A DNA stretch of 64,000 nt. Source: JADKIH01 sp031427625. Lineage in GTDB: Bacteria > Bacteroidota > Bacteroidia > AKYH767-A > 2013-40CM-41-45. The notes beneath the pieces are model-generated. The model saw nothing but the letters and a program-made list of their open reading frames with translations, was not told the DNA's origin and ran no database searches. Each line of letters opens with the position of its first letter. Positions within the stretch are counted from its first letter, which is position 1. Both the position numbers and the translations under genes were made by a program. Positions 25,409 to 35,413 of the stretch are shown piece after piece. The stretch covers positions 26,654-90,653 of the forward strand of contig JANPNV010000132.1 of assembly GCA_031427625.1 (NCBI GenBank). The letters are read 5' to 3'.

Positions 25409-28400
25409 ATGGCAACCAGAAAAGAAATAAAAATTAAATCAAACTTCAGTAAGATCATTATCAGTCTTGCTTCTCCTGAACATATCCTGGAGCAGTCGAG
25501 CGGTGAGGTGCTGAAGCCAGAAACCATCAATTACAGGACCTATAAACCGGAGCGCGACGGATTATTCTGTGAGCGTATTTTCGGACCTGTAAAAGACTGG
25601 GAGTGTCATTGCGGTAAATACAAACGTATCCGTTACAAGGGAATTGTTTGTGACCGCTGTGGAGTAGAGGTAACAGAAAAGAAAGTAAGACGCGAAAGAA
25701 TGGGTCACATTACCCTGACAGTTCCGGTTGCCCACATCTGGTACTTCCGTTCATTACCAAACAAAATTGGCTATCTGCTAGGGCTTCCAACAAAGAAGCT
25801 TGATATGATTATTTATTACGAGAGATATGTTGTTATTCAGGCGGGAATAAAATTAGCCGATGGCATCAACTATCTAGACTTCCTTACAGAAGAAGAATAT
25901 CTGACTATACTCGAAAATTTACCGAAGGATAACCAGCATCTCGATGATAAAGATCCAAACCGTTTCATTGCCAAAATGGGAGCGGAAGCATTATATGAAC
26001 TCTTATCGCGACTTAATCTCGATCAGCTTTCCTATAACCTGCGTCACCAGGCAAGCAATGAGACTTCACAACAAAGAAAGAATGAAGCGCTAAAGCGACT
26101 GAATGTCGTTGAAGCTTTCAGATCAGCAAATCAACATATTGAAAATCGTCCAGAGTGGATGATCGTAAAAGTTGTTCCTGTAATTCCACCGGAATTGCGT
26201 CCACTCGTTCCATTAGATGGTGGACGATTTGCAACATCCGATTTAAATGATCTTTACCGACGTGTAATTATCAGAAACAACCGACTAAAACGTCTTCTTG
26301 AGATAAAAGCACCAGATGTAATTCTCCGTAATGAGAAACGTATGCTTCAGGAAGCAGTCGATTCACTATTCGACAATTCACGTAAGGTAAATGCTGTTAA
26401 AACAGAATCGAACCGTGCGTTAAAATCTCTTTCAGATTCATTGAAAGGTAAGCAAGGTCGTTTCCGTCAGAACCTTCTCGGAAAGCGTGTCGATTATTCA
26501 GCTCGTTCTGTAATTGTCGTTGGACCAGAATTGAAACTTCATGAGTGTGGTCTTCCAAAAGATATGGCCGCAGAATTATTCAAGCCGTTTATCATCCGTA
26601 AGATGATTGAGCGTGGTGTAGTAAAGACTGTAAAATCGGCTAAGAAAATTGTTGATCGTAAAGACCCATTGGTTTGGGATATATTGGAAAATGTTTTGAA
26701 AGGACATCCTGTTCTTCTTAACCGTGCTCCAACACTTCACAGATTAGGTATACAGGCATTCCAGCCAAAACTAATTGAGGGAAAAGCCATTCAGCTTCAC
26801 CCGCTTGTTTGTACAGCCTTCAACGCTGACTTCGACGGTGATCAAATGGCTGTTCACGTTCCACTTGGACATGCAGCAATTCTGGAAGCGCAGATGTTAA
26901 TGCTTGCATCACACAACATCTTAAACCCCGCAAACGGAGCACCTATTACCGTTCCTTCTCAGGACATGGTTCTAGGGTTATACTATATAACTAAAGAGCG
27001 TATAACTGACGAAAACCGTAAGGTAAAAGGACAAGGAATGAAGTTCTATTCGCCAGAAGAGGTTACAATTGCCTACAATGAAGGCGTTGTGGAACTTCAT
27101 GCTGCAATAGAGGTGAAAGTATATGTGATGAAAAATGAACAGCTAGTTCTTGAAATGACTAAGACTACTGTCGGCCGCGTTCTCTTCAATCAGGTAGTCC
27201 CTGAAGAAGCCGGATATATTAATACACTACTTACTAAGAAAGCACTTCGTGATATTATCGGAGACATATTGAAATCATGTGGTGTTGCAAAGACTGCAAA
27301 GTTTCTTGATGATATTAAAGATCTTGGTTTCAAGATGGCCTTCAAAGGAGCTCTATCATTTAACCTAGAAGACGTTAAAATTCCTGAGGTTAAGACAGAA
27401 CTTATTGCAAAAGCAAATAAGGAAGTTGAAGAAGTATTGGGTAACTATAATATGGGATTCATTACTTATAATGAAAGATACAATCAGATTATCGATATCT
27501 GGACTCGTACGAGTTCACGAATTACAGAGACTCTGATGAAACAACTTTCAACTGACAAGCAAGGATTCAACTCAATCTTCATGATGCTCGATTCAGGAGC
27601 CCGTGGATCGAAAGAGCAGATTCGTCAGCTTGGTGGTATGAGAGGACTGATGGCGAAACCGCAAAAGAGCGGATCAACCGGTGGAGAAATTATCGAGAAT
27701 CCGATTCTTTCCAATTTCAAGGAAGGTCTTTCTATCCTCGAGTATTTCATCTCTACACACGGTGCCCGTAAGGGTCTTGCCGATACAGCCCTTAAGACTG
27801 CTGATGCGGGTTATCTGACTCGTCGATTAGTTGATGTTGCACAGGATGTAATTATAACTGATGAAGACTGCGGTACACTACGCGGACTTGCTGAAACAGC
27901 TCTTAAGAATAATGAAGAGGTTGTTGAATCACTATATGACAGAATTCTTGGACGAGTTTCTTTACATGATATCTACCATCCACTTACAGGAGAGATCATC
28001 ATAGAAAGCGGAAAAGAAATTACTGAAGATATTGCAACGATAATTGAAGAATCACCGGTTGAAACTGTGGAGATCCGTTCTGTACTTACCTGCGAATCTA
28101 TTCGTGGAGTTTGCGCAAAATGTTACGGAAGAAATCTTGCTTCTGGCAGAATGGTTCAAAAGGGTGAAGCAGTAGGAGTAATCGCTGCTCAATCTATCGG
28201 TGAGCCGGGAACACAGCTTACACTTCGTACATTCCACGTAGGTGGTGTTGCTCAGAAAGGTGCTTCTGAATCAGAACTCAAAGCAAAGTTCAGCGGTCGT
28301 ATAGAATTAGAAGAAATTAAGACTGTAAATTTTAAAGGTGAAACAAAAACAACGGCTGTCGTAATTGGTCGTTCAGGTGAATTCAGAATTGTAGATCCGA

Positions 28401-29701
28401 ATACTGGAACTGTACTTACTACATCAAATATTCCTTATGGTGCAAAATTATATGCAAAGGATAAAATGATGATCGAAAAAGGTGATGTTGTTTGTGATTG
28501 GGATCCGTTCAATGCCGTAATCCTTTCTGAGTTTGCCGGTAAGGTAGATTTTGAAGCAATTGAAGAAGGAATTACCTATCGTGAAGAGTCGGACGAACAA
28601 ACCGGCTACAAGGAGAAAGTAATTATTGAGACGCGTGATAAGACGAAAAATCCTGTGATAAGGATTATGGATGAGAAGAAGGAATTAGTAAGAGCTTACA
28701 ACATTCCTGTAGGCGCGCATATCATGGTTAGCAAAGGTCAGAAACTTCAGACCGGTGATATCCTGGTAAAGATCCCGCGTACAACTGGTAAGTCTGGTGA
28801 CATCACGGGAGGTCTTCCGAGGGTAACTGAATTATTCGAGGCTCGTAATCCTAGTAATCCTGCAGTAGTAAGTGAGATTGACGGAATTGTTTCATACGGA
28901 AAAATAAAACGTGGTAACCGCGAAGTTGTCATAACATCACGTGACAATGAAGTGAAAACTTACCTCGTTCCACTTTCTAAACACATACTTGTTCAGGATA
29001 ATGACTTTATCAGAGCTGGAGATCCGCTATCTGACGGAGCTATTACTCCTAGCGATATCCTTTCAATCAAAGGTCCTGGAATGGTTCAGGAATATCTTGT
29101 TAATGAGGTTCAGGAAGTTTATCGTTTACAAGGTGTAAAAATCAATGACAAGCATTTTGAAGTGATTGTTCGTCAGATGATGCGCAAGGTTGTAATTGAA
29201 GATCCGGGTGATACTATGTTCCTCGAACGTGAATATGTAGATCGCATTGATTTCATAAAAGAAAATGATGTCATCATGGATAAAGTTGTAGTTCTCGAGC
29301 CGGGTGAGTCTACAGATCTTAAAGCCGGACAGATAATTTCGCTTCGTCGATTACGTGAAGAGAATTCTGTTCTGAAGCGTAAGGATTTGAAGATGATCGA
29401 AGCTCGTGATGCAATACCTGCTACATCTTCTCCTGTTCTTCAGGGTATCACACAAGCTTCATTACATACAAAGAGCTGGATCTCTGCTGCGTCATTCCAG
29501 GAGACAACAAAGGTTCTTAATGAAGCAGCCGTAAACGGTAAAATTGATAATCTTCTGGGATTGAAGGAAAATGTAATCGTTGGACATCTTATTCCGGCAG
29601 GTACTGGTCTTAGAGAATATGACCGCCTGATTGTAGGATCACAAGAGGAATACGATTTACTAATGGCTTCAAAACAAGAAGAAGAAGTTAGCGAACACTG
29701 A
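25409..29701 (+). CDS. rpoC: DNA-directed RNA polymerase subunit beta'
   Basis: This is the beta' subunit with the catalytic magnesium site, NADFDGDQMAVH. The 1430 residues contain the N-terminal zinc motif (CHCGKYKRIRYKGIVCDRCG), the bridge-helix/trigger-loop region (GEPGTQLTLRTFHVGG), and the second zinc site (CESIRGVCAKCYG). The length fits Bacteroidetes beta'. A strong terminator lies 60 bases downstream. Confidence 0.99.
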   Translation: MATRKEIKIKSNFSKIIISLASPEHILEQSSGEVLKPETINYRTYKPERDGLFCERIFGPVKDWECHCGKYKRIRYKGIVCDRCGVEVTEKKVRRERMGHITLTVPVAHIWYFRSLPNKIGYLLGLPTKKLDMIIYYERYVVIQAGIKLADGINYLDFLTEEEYLTILENLPKDNQHLDDKDPNRFIAKMGAEALYELLSRLNLDQLSYNLRHQASNETSQQRKNEALKRLNVVEAFRSANQHIENRPEWMIVKVVPVIPPELRPLVPLDGGRFATSDLNDLYRRVIIRNNRLKRLLEIKAPDVILRNEKRMLQEAVDSLFDNSRKVNAVKTESNRALKSLSDSLKGKQGRFRQNLLGKRVDYSARSVIVVGPELKLHECGLPKDMAAELFKPFIIRKMIERGVVKTVKSAKKIVDRKDPLVWDILENVLKGHPVLLNRAPTLHRLGIQAFQPKLIEGKAIQLHPLVCTAFNADFDGDQMAVHVPLGHAAILEAQMLMLASHNILNPANGAPITVPSQDMVLGLYYITKERITDENRKVKGQGMKFYSPEEVTIAYNEGVVELHAAIEVKVYVMKNEQLVLEMTKTTVGRVLFNQVVPEEAGYINTLLTKKALRDIIGDILKSCGVAKTAKFLDDIKDLGFKMAFKGALSFNLEDVKIPEVKTELIAKANKEVEEVLGNYNMGFITYNERYNQIIDIWTRTSSRITETLMKQLSTDKQGFNSIFMMLDSGARGSKEQIRQLGGMRGLMAKPQKSGSTGGEIIENPILSNFKEGLSILEYFISTHGARKGLADTALKTADAGYLTRRLVDVAQDVIITDEDCGTLRGLAETALKNNEEVVESLYDRILGRVSLHDIYHPLTGEIIIESGKEITEDIATIIEESPVETVEIRSVLTCESIRGVCAKCYGRNLASGRMVQKGEAVGVIAAQSIGEPGTQLTLRTFHVGGVAQKGASESELKAKFSGRIELEEIKTVNFKGETKTTAVVIGRSGEFRIVDPNTGTVLTTSNIPYGAKLYAKDKMMIEKGDVVCDWDPFNAVILSEFAGKVDFEAIEEGITYREESDEQTGYKEKVIIETRDKTKNPVIRIMDEKKELVRAYNIPVGAHIMVSKGQKLQTGDILVKIPRTTGKSGDITGGLPRVTELFEARNPSNPAVVSEIDGIVSYGKIKRGNREVVITSRDNEVKTYLVPLSKHILVQDNDFIRAGDPLSDGAITPSDILSIKGPGMVQEYLVNEVQEVYRLQGVKINDKHFEVIVRQMMRKVVIEDPGDTMFLEREYVDRIDFIKENDVIMDKVVVLEPGESTDLKAGQIISLRRLREENSVLKRKDLKMIEARDAIPATSSPVLQGITQASLHTKSWISAASFQETTKVLNEAAVNGKIDNLLGLKENVIVGHLIPAGTGLREYDRLIVGSQEEYDLLMASKQEEEVSEH

Positions 29702-29760
29702 ATAGCAGAAGTATAATGGCTTAATTATCGTTTTAATTAGTCATTATTGCTCACATATAA

Positions 29761-29789
29761 AACCGCCTCGAATATCGAGGCGGTTTTTT
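29761..29789 (+). terminator. Intrinsic terminator after rpoC
   Basis: AACCGCCTCGA and TCGAGGCGGTT form an 11-bp perfect stem with loop ATA, followed by TTTT. It ends the ribosomal protein-rpoBC transcript. Confidence 0.95.
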
Positions 29790-29832
29790 CATTACTTTTA
29801 CATTATAACTCATTAAGTAAAAAATAAAAACA

Positions 29833-30144
29833 ATGGATGAAAATCAAAATCAGAACCAACTTAATATTGAGTTGACTGAAGAAGTTGCTGATGGAATATA
29901 TTCGAATCTTGCGATCATCACTCATAGCACTTCAGAATTTGTAATAGACTTTGTTAAGGTAATGCCAGGCGTTCCCAAGGCAAAAGTTAAAGCCAGAATA
30001 TTGCTGACTCCTCAGCATGCCAAACGCTTGTTAGCGGCATTGCAGGATAATATTACGAAGTTTGAACAGGTGCATGGCGCCATAAAGCAAACTGAAGGAT
30101 TAGGTATTCCGATGAATTTCGGTGGCCCTGCCGCTCAGGCTTAA
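29833..30144 (+). CDS. DUF3467 domain protein
   Basis: This is a 103-residue cytoplasmic protein of the DUF3467 family, which is regularly found after rpoC in Bacteroidetes. The pattern GIYSNLAIITHSTSEFVIDF, then PGVPKAKVKARILLTPQHAK and a helix LLAALQDNITKFEQVHG is characteristic. Function is unknown. A strong terminator separates it from rpoC and another follows it, so it is a separate short transcript; a TACTTTTA sequence just after the first terminator could be its -7 box. Confidence 0.92.
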   Translation: MDENQNQNQLNIELTEEVADGIYSNLAIITHSTSEFVIDFVKVMPGVPKAKVKARILLTPQHAKRLLAALQDNITKFEQVHGAIKQTEGLGIPMNFGGPAAQA

Positions 30145-30164
30145 AAACATTAAAATGTCTTATT

Positions 30165-30198
30165 AAAAAGCGTCTCTCTCTGGAAGGACGCTTTTTTT
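30165..30198 (+). terminator. Intrinsic terminator after the DUF3467 gene
   Basis: AAAAAGCGTC and GACGCTTTTT pair over 10 bp around a 12-base loop, followed by further T residues. It ends the DUF3467 transcript just before the convergent glutathione peroxidase gene. Confidence 0.85.
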
Positions 30199-30222
30199 AT
30201 GAGATGAAAAGGAGCGTAAATT

Positions 30223-30735
30223 TTATTTGATCGCATTAATTATTGTCTCATCCATCGGAGATAATTTATCGTGAAACCGCCGGATAAGTTTTCCGTTTTC
30301 ATCAATAAGGAATTTTTCAAAGTTCCATCGTATATCACCAGTCTTATCAGGATTTGGCTGCGTAATGAGCCATTGAAAAAGTGGATCAATATCGGATCCT
30401 TTTACTGAAACTTTTGCCATCATTGGAAATGAAACACTGTAATTTATTTTACAAAAGGTTTCTATCTCTGAATTACTTCCAGGTTCTTGCTGTCCAAAAT
30501 TATTTGCAGGAAATCCAATAACGACAAGCTTCTCCTTATATGTTTGATATAACTTTTCGAGTACAGCGTATTGTGGCGTGCTACCACATTCAGAAGCAGT
30601 GTTTACAATTAATATTTTTTTCCCCTTATAGATTGATAAATCAATTTTGTTGCCATCAATAGAAACCGGTTTGAATTCATAAATGGTTTCTGATGAAGAG
30701 AGCATCATCGCGGCAAGAATTAAAATCATTTTCAT
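30223..30735 (-). CDS. Glutathione peroxidase-family thiol peroxidase
   Basis: These enzymes reduce hydroperoxides; bacterial forms with cysteine usually work with thioredoxin. In the 170 residues the catalytic Cys50 stands in NTASECGSTPQY, the glutamine in FPANNFGQQEPGS and the tryptophan in RWNFEKF, the normal triad. A hydrophobic N-terminus (MKMILILAAMMLSSSE) suggests export to the periplasm. It is convergent with DUF3467 and lies 57 bases upstream of the patatin-like gene's end on the same strand. Confidence 0.93.
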   Translation of the reverse strand: MKMILILAAMMLSSSETIYEFKPVSIDGNKIDLSIYKGKKILIVNTASECGSTPQYAVLEKLYQTYKEKLVVIGFPANNFGQQEPGSNSEIETFCKINYSVSFPMMAKVSVKGSDIDPLFQWLITQPNPDKTGDIRWNFEKFLIDENGKLIRRFHDKLSPMDETIINAIK

Positions 30736-30792
30736 CGTTATTAATTATCTTATTAACTTAATTAATACCTTCCTGTTTTGGAGTTTATTAAA

Positions 30793-33081
30793 TTAATTAA
30801 GCGCATTTTTATTAAATAGAAAATATCCGAAATGGAAGAGGAAGGAAAACGGCTTTTCGCGATTATCGAAATAGTTCACAAAGAATCCTATTGGTCCTAG
30901 CGGACTATGAAATACAGTTCCTAGTGACCCAACGTAATATCGTTTTGCAAGATAATCTCCGTAATAAGTTTTCTTTTCCAGTGTAGGCAAAATTTCACGA
31001 TAAGGTTGGAACATATATCCTTCAAGTAAAACTTCTATATTATTTCTTATCGTAATTACATTCTTTGACCCAATTGCACCAAAGGTGTGAGCCCGAAACA
31101 CAGGAAGGAAAATGGTCTTTGATTCCTGTATTGGATAAAACCCCGGGCTATTCAAAGCAGTGCTTGTGTAATTAGTAAGGAATGGCATATCAGTAGTAGC
31201 CGTTTCGAAATATAATCCGAATTTAATTCTTCCCCGGATCTTAAAATAATTTTCATATTTCAAGTGAAATTGAAACCAATCAAGGTAATTTTTTTTTCGT
31301 TCCCTGTCGATTGATGTCGATCCGGGAATAGTTAATTCTAAAACATTTACGTACTGAATTTTCGCACTTAAAAAAGTGCCTTGATTCGCATACTCTTTTC
31401 TGTTGAGTGTGTTTCTTTCGAATGTTATTGAACCTGTCGGCCCACGAAGAATTGATTGATCCGTTGTATCGGTTGATGAAAAATTCTGAGTCTGATAATA
31501 TTCGTCCGCTATCCGGATATAGGATGCAGATGCGATTACCTTTCCTTTATTCCTTGCAGGTACTCCAAAATTAAGACCAAAGTTATAATCGGATTTCAAA
31601 ATATATGATGGCTTCTGCTCTGAAAAAAATGCTGAGTTACTACTTCTGAAAAAATCATATTGATTCAATGTTATATCCGATTCCAGAAAATATGGAAATT
31701 GCGTTGGAGAGTCCATTCGGATACGAAATTGTCCGGACGTATAAAGTTTTCCAAAATAAAAATTACCATTAAAGTTATATGCCTTTCTGTTCCAAACATT
31801 GTATTGCAATCCGACAAATGCTTCACTAACCGGTCGTGAAGAAATATTTCCGCCGAATTGTGTGATGAAATCACGTTCTCTGTTAATTTTTAAATTGAGA
31901 TCAAATAAACCCGTTGATTCATTATATTTCAATGACGGATAAATAGCTTTTATATTAGGGTCGGCTACTAATGCAAAATAGGATGCTTTCAGCCTTTTTA
32001 AGGGAATAGGTGTAGATCCGGGTTTTATAATTTGTCTGACATATTCTGCTTGTCTCGAATTGACACCATCGATTTTTATCTGATCGATCAAAACATCAGG
32101 CAATGATGATCTGTATTTCTTTCTTTTCAATGCATATTCTTCCCGACTAATCCGGCGTTGAATATTAGTCATTATTCTGGGAAGCTGCTCCTGTGCTGCA
32201 CGATAACCTTCGTTGACAATCTCATTAACTTTTGAAAAATCGAAAAGGCCGAATCTGTTTGTATTGGATTCAACTAGGATTCCATTTTCACAAATGACAG
32301 AGAAACTTGTTGGAGTCGTCATCATCGCTCGAATTTGGGAAATAATATTTCCTTCTGAAGTTGGAGTAGTAGTACCTGCTGCATTTGATCCAATGATAAT
32401 ATCAGGTTGAAAGTCTTCCAGCAATATATCAGCTGGAAAATTATTATACATACCTCCATCATATAAAATCTTATTGTCAAAAACTACCGGTTTAAAATAA
32501 AATGGATAGGCGGAAGATGCTCTTACAGCTTGAGCTAAATCTCCGTCCCTGAACACAAGGGTTTTTTTGTTTTCAATATCAGCTGCCACACAACGAAATG
32601 GAATAAATAATGAATCGAAATTATAATTGGCTTTGGCAATCGAAGCAGCGGTATTTTCCAGAAGTGAATAATCGTAAGCAATTGAGCTGACAATATTAGT
32701 GGGGAGTGAGGTGGATATAACAGAGTCAAGAGAAAATTTTAAACTTATCCACGATGCATTTTCTTCCTGTTTACGGAAATAGTAAGTATAGTTCTCGTCA
32801 ATAAGTCCTGTAGCCCAGTTTAAGAAGTCATCCGTTTTCACTATTGAGTCCATCTGATCAGGGGAATAACCTAAAACATACATGCATCCAACTATAGCTC
32901 CTGCTGATGTTCCAGCGATATAATCTATCGGAATGTTATTTTCTTCAAGTGCTTTTATAACTCCAATGTGGGCGAGACCACGGGCACCACCGCCACTTAG
33001 TACTAGCCCGACCTTTTGAGCATTTATGGCTGTTGAGGTAAGGAGCAATAAAATAAAAGTGCAAAAACGGACAAGTAACAT
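30793..33081 (-). CDS. Patatin-like phospholipase fused to an outer membrane beta-barrel
   Basis: The 762 residues have a signal peptide (about 1-22) and a patatin domain (about 24-230) with oxyanion loop SGGGARG, nucleophile Ser59 in AGTSAGAIVG and the catalytic DGGMYNN near residue 205. A POTRA-like segment (about 325-395, QIKIDGVNSRQAEYVRQII) and a C-terminal barrel follow. This is the layout of PlpD-like (type Vd) or Omp85-fused patatins. The ATG at 33081 starts a clean signal peptide; an upstream TTG is unlikely. The lipase may act on membrane phospholipids or be secreted; this is not decidable here. Confidence 0.9.
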   Translation of the reverse strand: MLLVRFCTFILLLLTSTAINAQKVGLVLSGGGARGLAHIGVIKALEENNIPIDYIAGTSAGAIVGCMYVLGYSPDQMDSIVKTDDFLNWATGLIDENYTYYFRKQEENASWISLKFSLDSVISTSLPTNIVSSIAYDYSLLENTAASIAKANYNFDSLFIPFRCVAADIENKKTLVFRDGDLAQAVRASSAYPFYFKPVVFDNKILYDGGMYNNFPADILLEDFQPDIIIGSNAAGTTTPTSEGNIISQIRAMMTTPTSFSVICENGILVESNTNRFGLFDFSKVNEIVNEGYRAAQEQLPRIMTNIQRRISREEYALKRKKYRSSLPDVLIDQIKIDGVNSRQAEYVRQIIKPGSTPIPLKRLKASYFALVADPNIKAIYPSLKYNESTGLFDLNLKINRERDFITQFGGNISSRPVSEAFVGLQYNVWNRKAYNFNGNFYFGKLYTSGQFRIRMDSPTQFPYFLESDITLNQYDFFRSSNSAFFSEQKPSYILKSDYNFGLNFGVPARNKGKVIASASYIRIADEYYQTQNFSSTDTTDQSILRGPTGSITFERNTLNRKEYANQGTFLSAKIQYVNVLELTIPGSTSIDRERKKNYLDWFQFHLKYENYFKIRGRIKFGLYFETATTDMPFLTNYTSTALNSPGFYPIQESKTIFLPVFRAHTFGAIGSKNVITIRNNIEVLLEGYMFQPYREILPTLEKKTYYGDYLAKRYYVGSLGTVFHSPLGPIGFFVNYFDNREKPFSFLFHFGYFLFNKNALN

Positions 33082-33115
33082 ATATGGGTGGTCGGGTATG
33101 TACAAAGTCGCTAAA

Positions 33116-33913
33116 TTACAAAGCAGAATTGATTATATCTCTTAAAGTCATGAAATATGAAGGAGCTTTAATCATACGGGAACCATACCATGAAAAAAGC
33201 TCGCCATCAGCAATAATTATTCGAATGCCCGGTAATGAGGTTTGAAGTTCAGCAATGTCTTTCTCTTTAAAGTGATATGGTTCTGAGGAGAGTATGATCA
33301 CATCCGGTTTTTTATTTTTCAGATCAGATAAAGATATTTCAGGATATCGATCTCTGTCACTAAATACATTTGTAAGTCCTGCATGATACATCATATTTGA
33401 AATAAATGTATCTCCGCCAATCGTCATTATAGGATTCTTCCAAATCAGGTAAGCACAGGAATATCTAATTTTTATGGATTGGAGTTTTTCAAACTCAGTC
33501 TTGCAATCTCTGACGATTTCTAGTCCTGCGTCTATACGATTAGTAATACGGGATATTTCGAGAATCATTTTCAATGCATCTTCCATTGATTTAATGTCAG
33601 AAACCCAAACAGGGAATTTTATCCTGAGTGCATCGATCTGGTTTTTGTCATTCTCTTCCTTATTTGCAATAATAAGATCAGGTAATAGAGAGCAAATCTT
33701 ATCGAAATTAAGATTTTTAGTGCCGCCAATTCTTTGTTTATCTCTAAACCAGGAATTTGGATGAATGCAAAATTTGGTTATCCCAACTACTTCCTTGTCG
33801 AGTCCCAGATCAGATAAAAGTTCAGTCTGTGATGGAACTGTAGATATAATTCGCAACGGGAAATTCCTAATCTCAATTTCATTTTGAAGCTGATCAACAG
33901 ATTTTATCATCAA
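33116..33913 (-). CDS. BtuF-like helical-backbone metal/cobalamin receptor without signal peptide
   Basis: The 265 residues follow the type III periplasmic binding protein pattern: RIISTVPSQTELLSDLGLDKEVVGITKFCIHP, a PDLIIANKEEND strand and the C-terminal lobe KKPDVIILSSEPY. Relatives bind cobalamin or iron complexes for ABC importers. Unusually, no signal peptide is present, and an in-frame stop lies just upstream of the ATG, so no extension is possible. No permease or ATPase is adjacent. It lies 17 bases after the cystathionine beta-synthase gene and is probably co-transcribed with it. Confidence 0.8.
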   Translation of the reverse strand: MMIKSVDQLQNEIEIRNFPLRIISTVPSQTELLSDLGLDKEVVGITKFCIHPNSWFRDKQRIGGTKNLNFDKICSLLPDLIIANKEENDKNQIDALRIKFPVWVSDIKSMEDALKMILEISRITNRIDAGLEIVRDCKTEFEKLQSIKIRYSCAYLIWKNPIMTIGGDTFISNMMYHAGLTNVFSDRDRYPEISLSDLKNKKPDVIILSSEPYHFKEKDIAELQTSLPGIRIIIADGELFSWYGSRMIKAPSYFMTLRDIINSAL

Positions 33914-33930
33914 AAAGGATCATCACTATT

Positions 33931-35316
33931 TTATTTAAGTAACGTTTCGGCTATATCGCTTTTAGTAATAATGAATGTGCGGCCTGCTTTAAAATCTTTT
34001 ATCAATACAGCCATCTTGTCGCCCGAAACCATTTGTGATAATTCTTCAATCGGCGTAGTGATGTCAATGAATGGAAGCGCTTCCTGCATGACGCTCTCGA
34101 TTTTATCATCTTTAGCAGAAGGGTTGTTTAATATATAATTGAAAACAAGATTATCATAAATGGATCCAACAATACGGTCATCGGATGTTACTGGTATCTG
34201 AGAGAAATTATTATCATTCATGATTTTTAATGCATGAGCAATAGAATCATTTTTATCAATAGTAATAAGCTCAATATTTTTTCGGGTACTTACAATATCG
34301 TTTGCAGTCATTCCCTTCTTGTCGATATATCCCATTTTCCTCATCCACTCATCATTAAAAATTTTCCCTAAATATCGTGTGCCATGGTCATGAAAAATTA
34401 CTACGACAACGTCTTTTTCCGTCAGCTTATCTTTTAACTGATGCAATCCTGCAACTGCTGAACCGGCAGAATTGCCTACCCAAATTCCTTCCTTTCGAAC
34501 TATTTCGCGAGTCATTAAAGCGGCATCCTTATCGGTAACTTTCTCGAATAAATCGATTAGGCTGAAGTCGACATTTTTAGGAAGGAAATCTTCGCCGATT
34601 CCTTCAGTTACATATGGATATATTTCATTTTTGTCGAATACTCCGGTCTCTTTGTATTTTTTGAATACAGAGCCATATACATCAATCCCCCAGATTTTAA
34701 TCGCCGGATTTTTTTCTTTGAGGTATTTTGCAGTTCCGGAAATAGTTCCTCCTGTTCCTACACCAACAACAAGGTGAGTTATTTTTCCATCAGTCTGATC
34801 CCATATTTCCGGTCCTGTCTGTTCGTAATTTGCAATAGCATTAGAAGGATTGTCATATTGATTTGGATAAAATGAATTTGCAATTTCCTTGTTTAATCTA
34901 GCAGCGACAGAATAATAAGAGCGAGGGTCTTCGGGGTCAACATTTGTTGGACAAACAATAACATCTGCTCCGAATGCTTTTAATGCATCAACTTTCTCCT
35001 TGGATTGTTTATCGGTAGTTGTGAAAATGCACTTATATCCTTTTACAATAGCAGCGATGGCAAGACCCATACCTGTATTTCCTGAGGTTCCTTCTATGAT
35101 TGTTCCGCCCGGCTTAAGAATACCAGCTTTTTCGGCATCCTCAACCATTTTCAAAGCCATTCTGTCTTTGATCGAATTGCCCGGATTAAACGTTTCTATT
35201 TTTGCGTAAACTGTAGCTTTTATGCCTTTGGTTACATTATTTAATCGAACCAAAGGTGTGTTACCAATTGATTCAAGGATGTTGTCACAAGTTTTTTTTG
35301 CCGGATTTGTAGCCAT
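33931..35316 (-). CDS. Cystathionine beta-synthase-like PLP enzyme with CBS domains
   Basis: The 461 residues start with a fold-type II PLP domain: NTPLVRLNNV, the PLP lysine Lys50 in NPGNSIKDRMALKM, GTSGNTGMGLA, and the phosphate-binding GVGTGGTISGTAKYLK. Two C-terminal CBS modules (about 345-461) follow. This is the architecture of cystathionine beta-synthase (serine plus homocysteine to cystathionine); cysteine synthase lacks the CBS pair. It is followed by the BtuF-like gene. A variant -7 box (TACCTTTA) lies about 50 bases upstream. Confidence 0.9.
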   Translation of the reverse strand: MATNPAKKTCDNILESIGNTPLVRLNNVTKGIKATVYAKIETFNPGNSIKDRMALKMVEDAEKAGILKPGGTIIEGTSGNTGMGLAIAAIVKGYKCIFTTTDKQSKEKVDALKAFGADVIVCPTNVDPEDPRSYYSVAARLNKEIANSFYPNQYDNPSNAIANYEQTGPEIWDQTDGKITHLVVGVGTGGTISGTAKYLKEKNPAIKIWGIDVYGSVFKKYKETGVFDKNEIYPYVTEGIGEDFLPKNVDFSLIDLFEKVTDKDAALMTREIVRKEGIWVGNSAGSAVAGLHQLKDKLTEKDVVVVIFHDHGTRYLGKIFNDEWMRKMGYIDKKGMTANDIVSTRKNIELITIDKNDSIAHALKIMNDNNFSQIPVTSDDRIVGSIYDNLVFNYILNNPSAKDDKIESVMQEALPFIDITTPIEELSQMVSGDKMAVLIKDFKAGRTFIITKSDIAETLLK

Positions 35317-35413
35317 AATCTTTTTTTCTGAAATGCCTGTTATAATTGGCGCGTAAAGGTAATTTTTTTAGTTGATTTTGCCTTGGCAGAATGCCATGAT
35401 TTTCGAATTTCAG

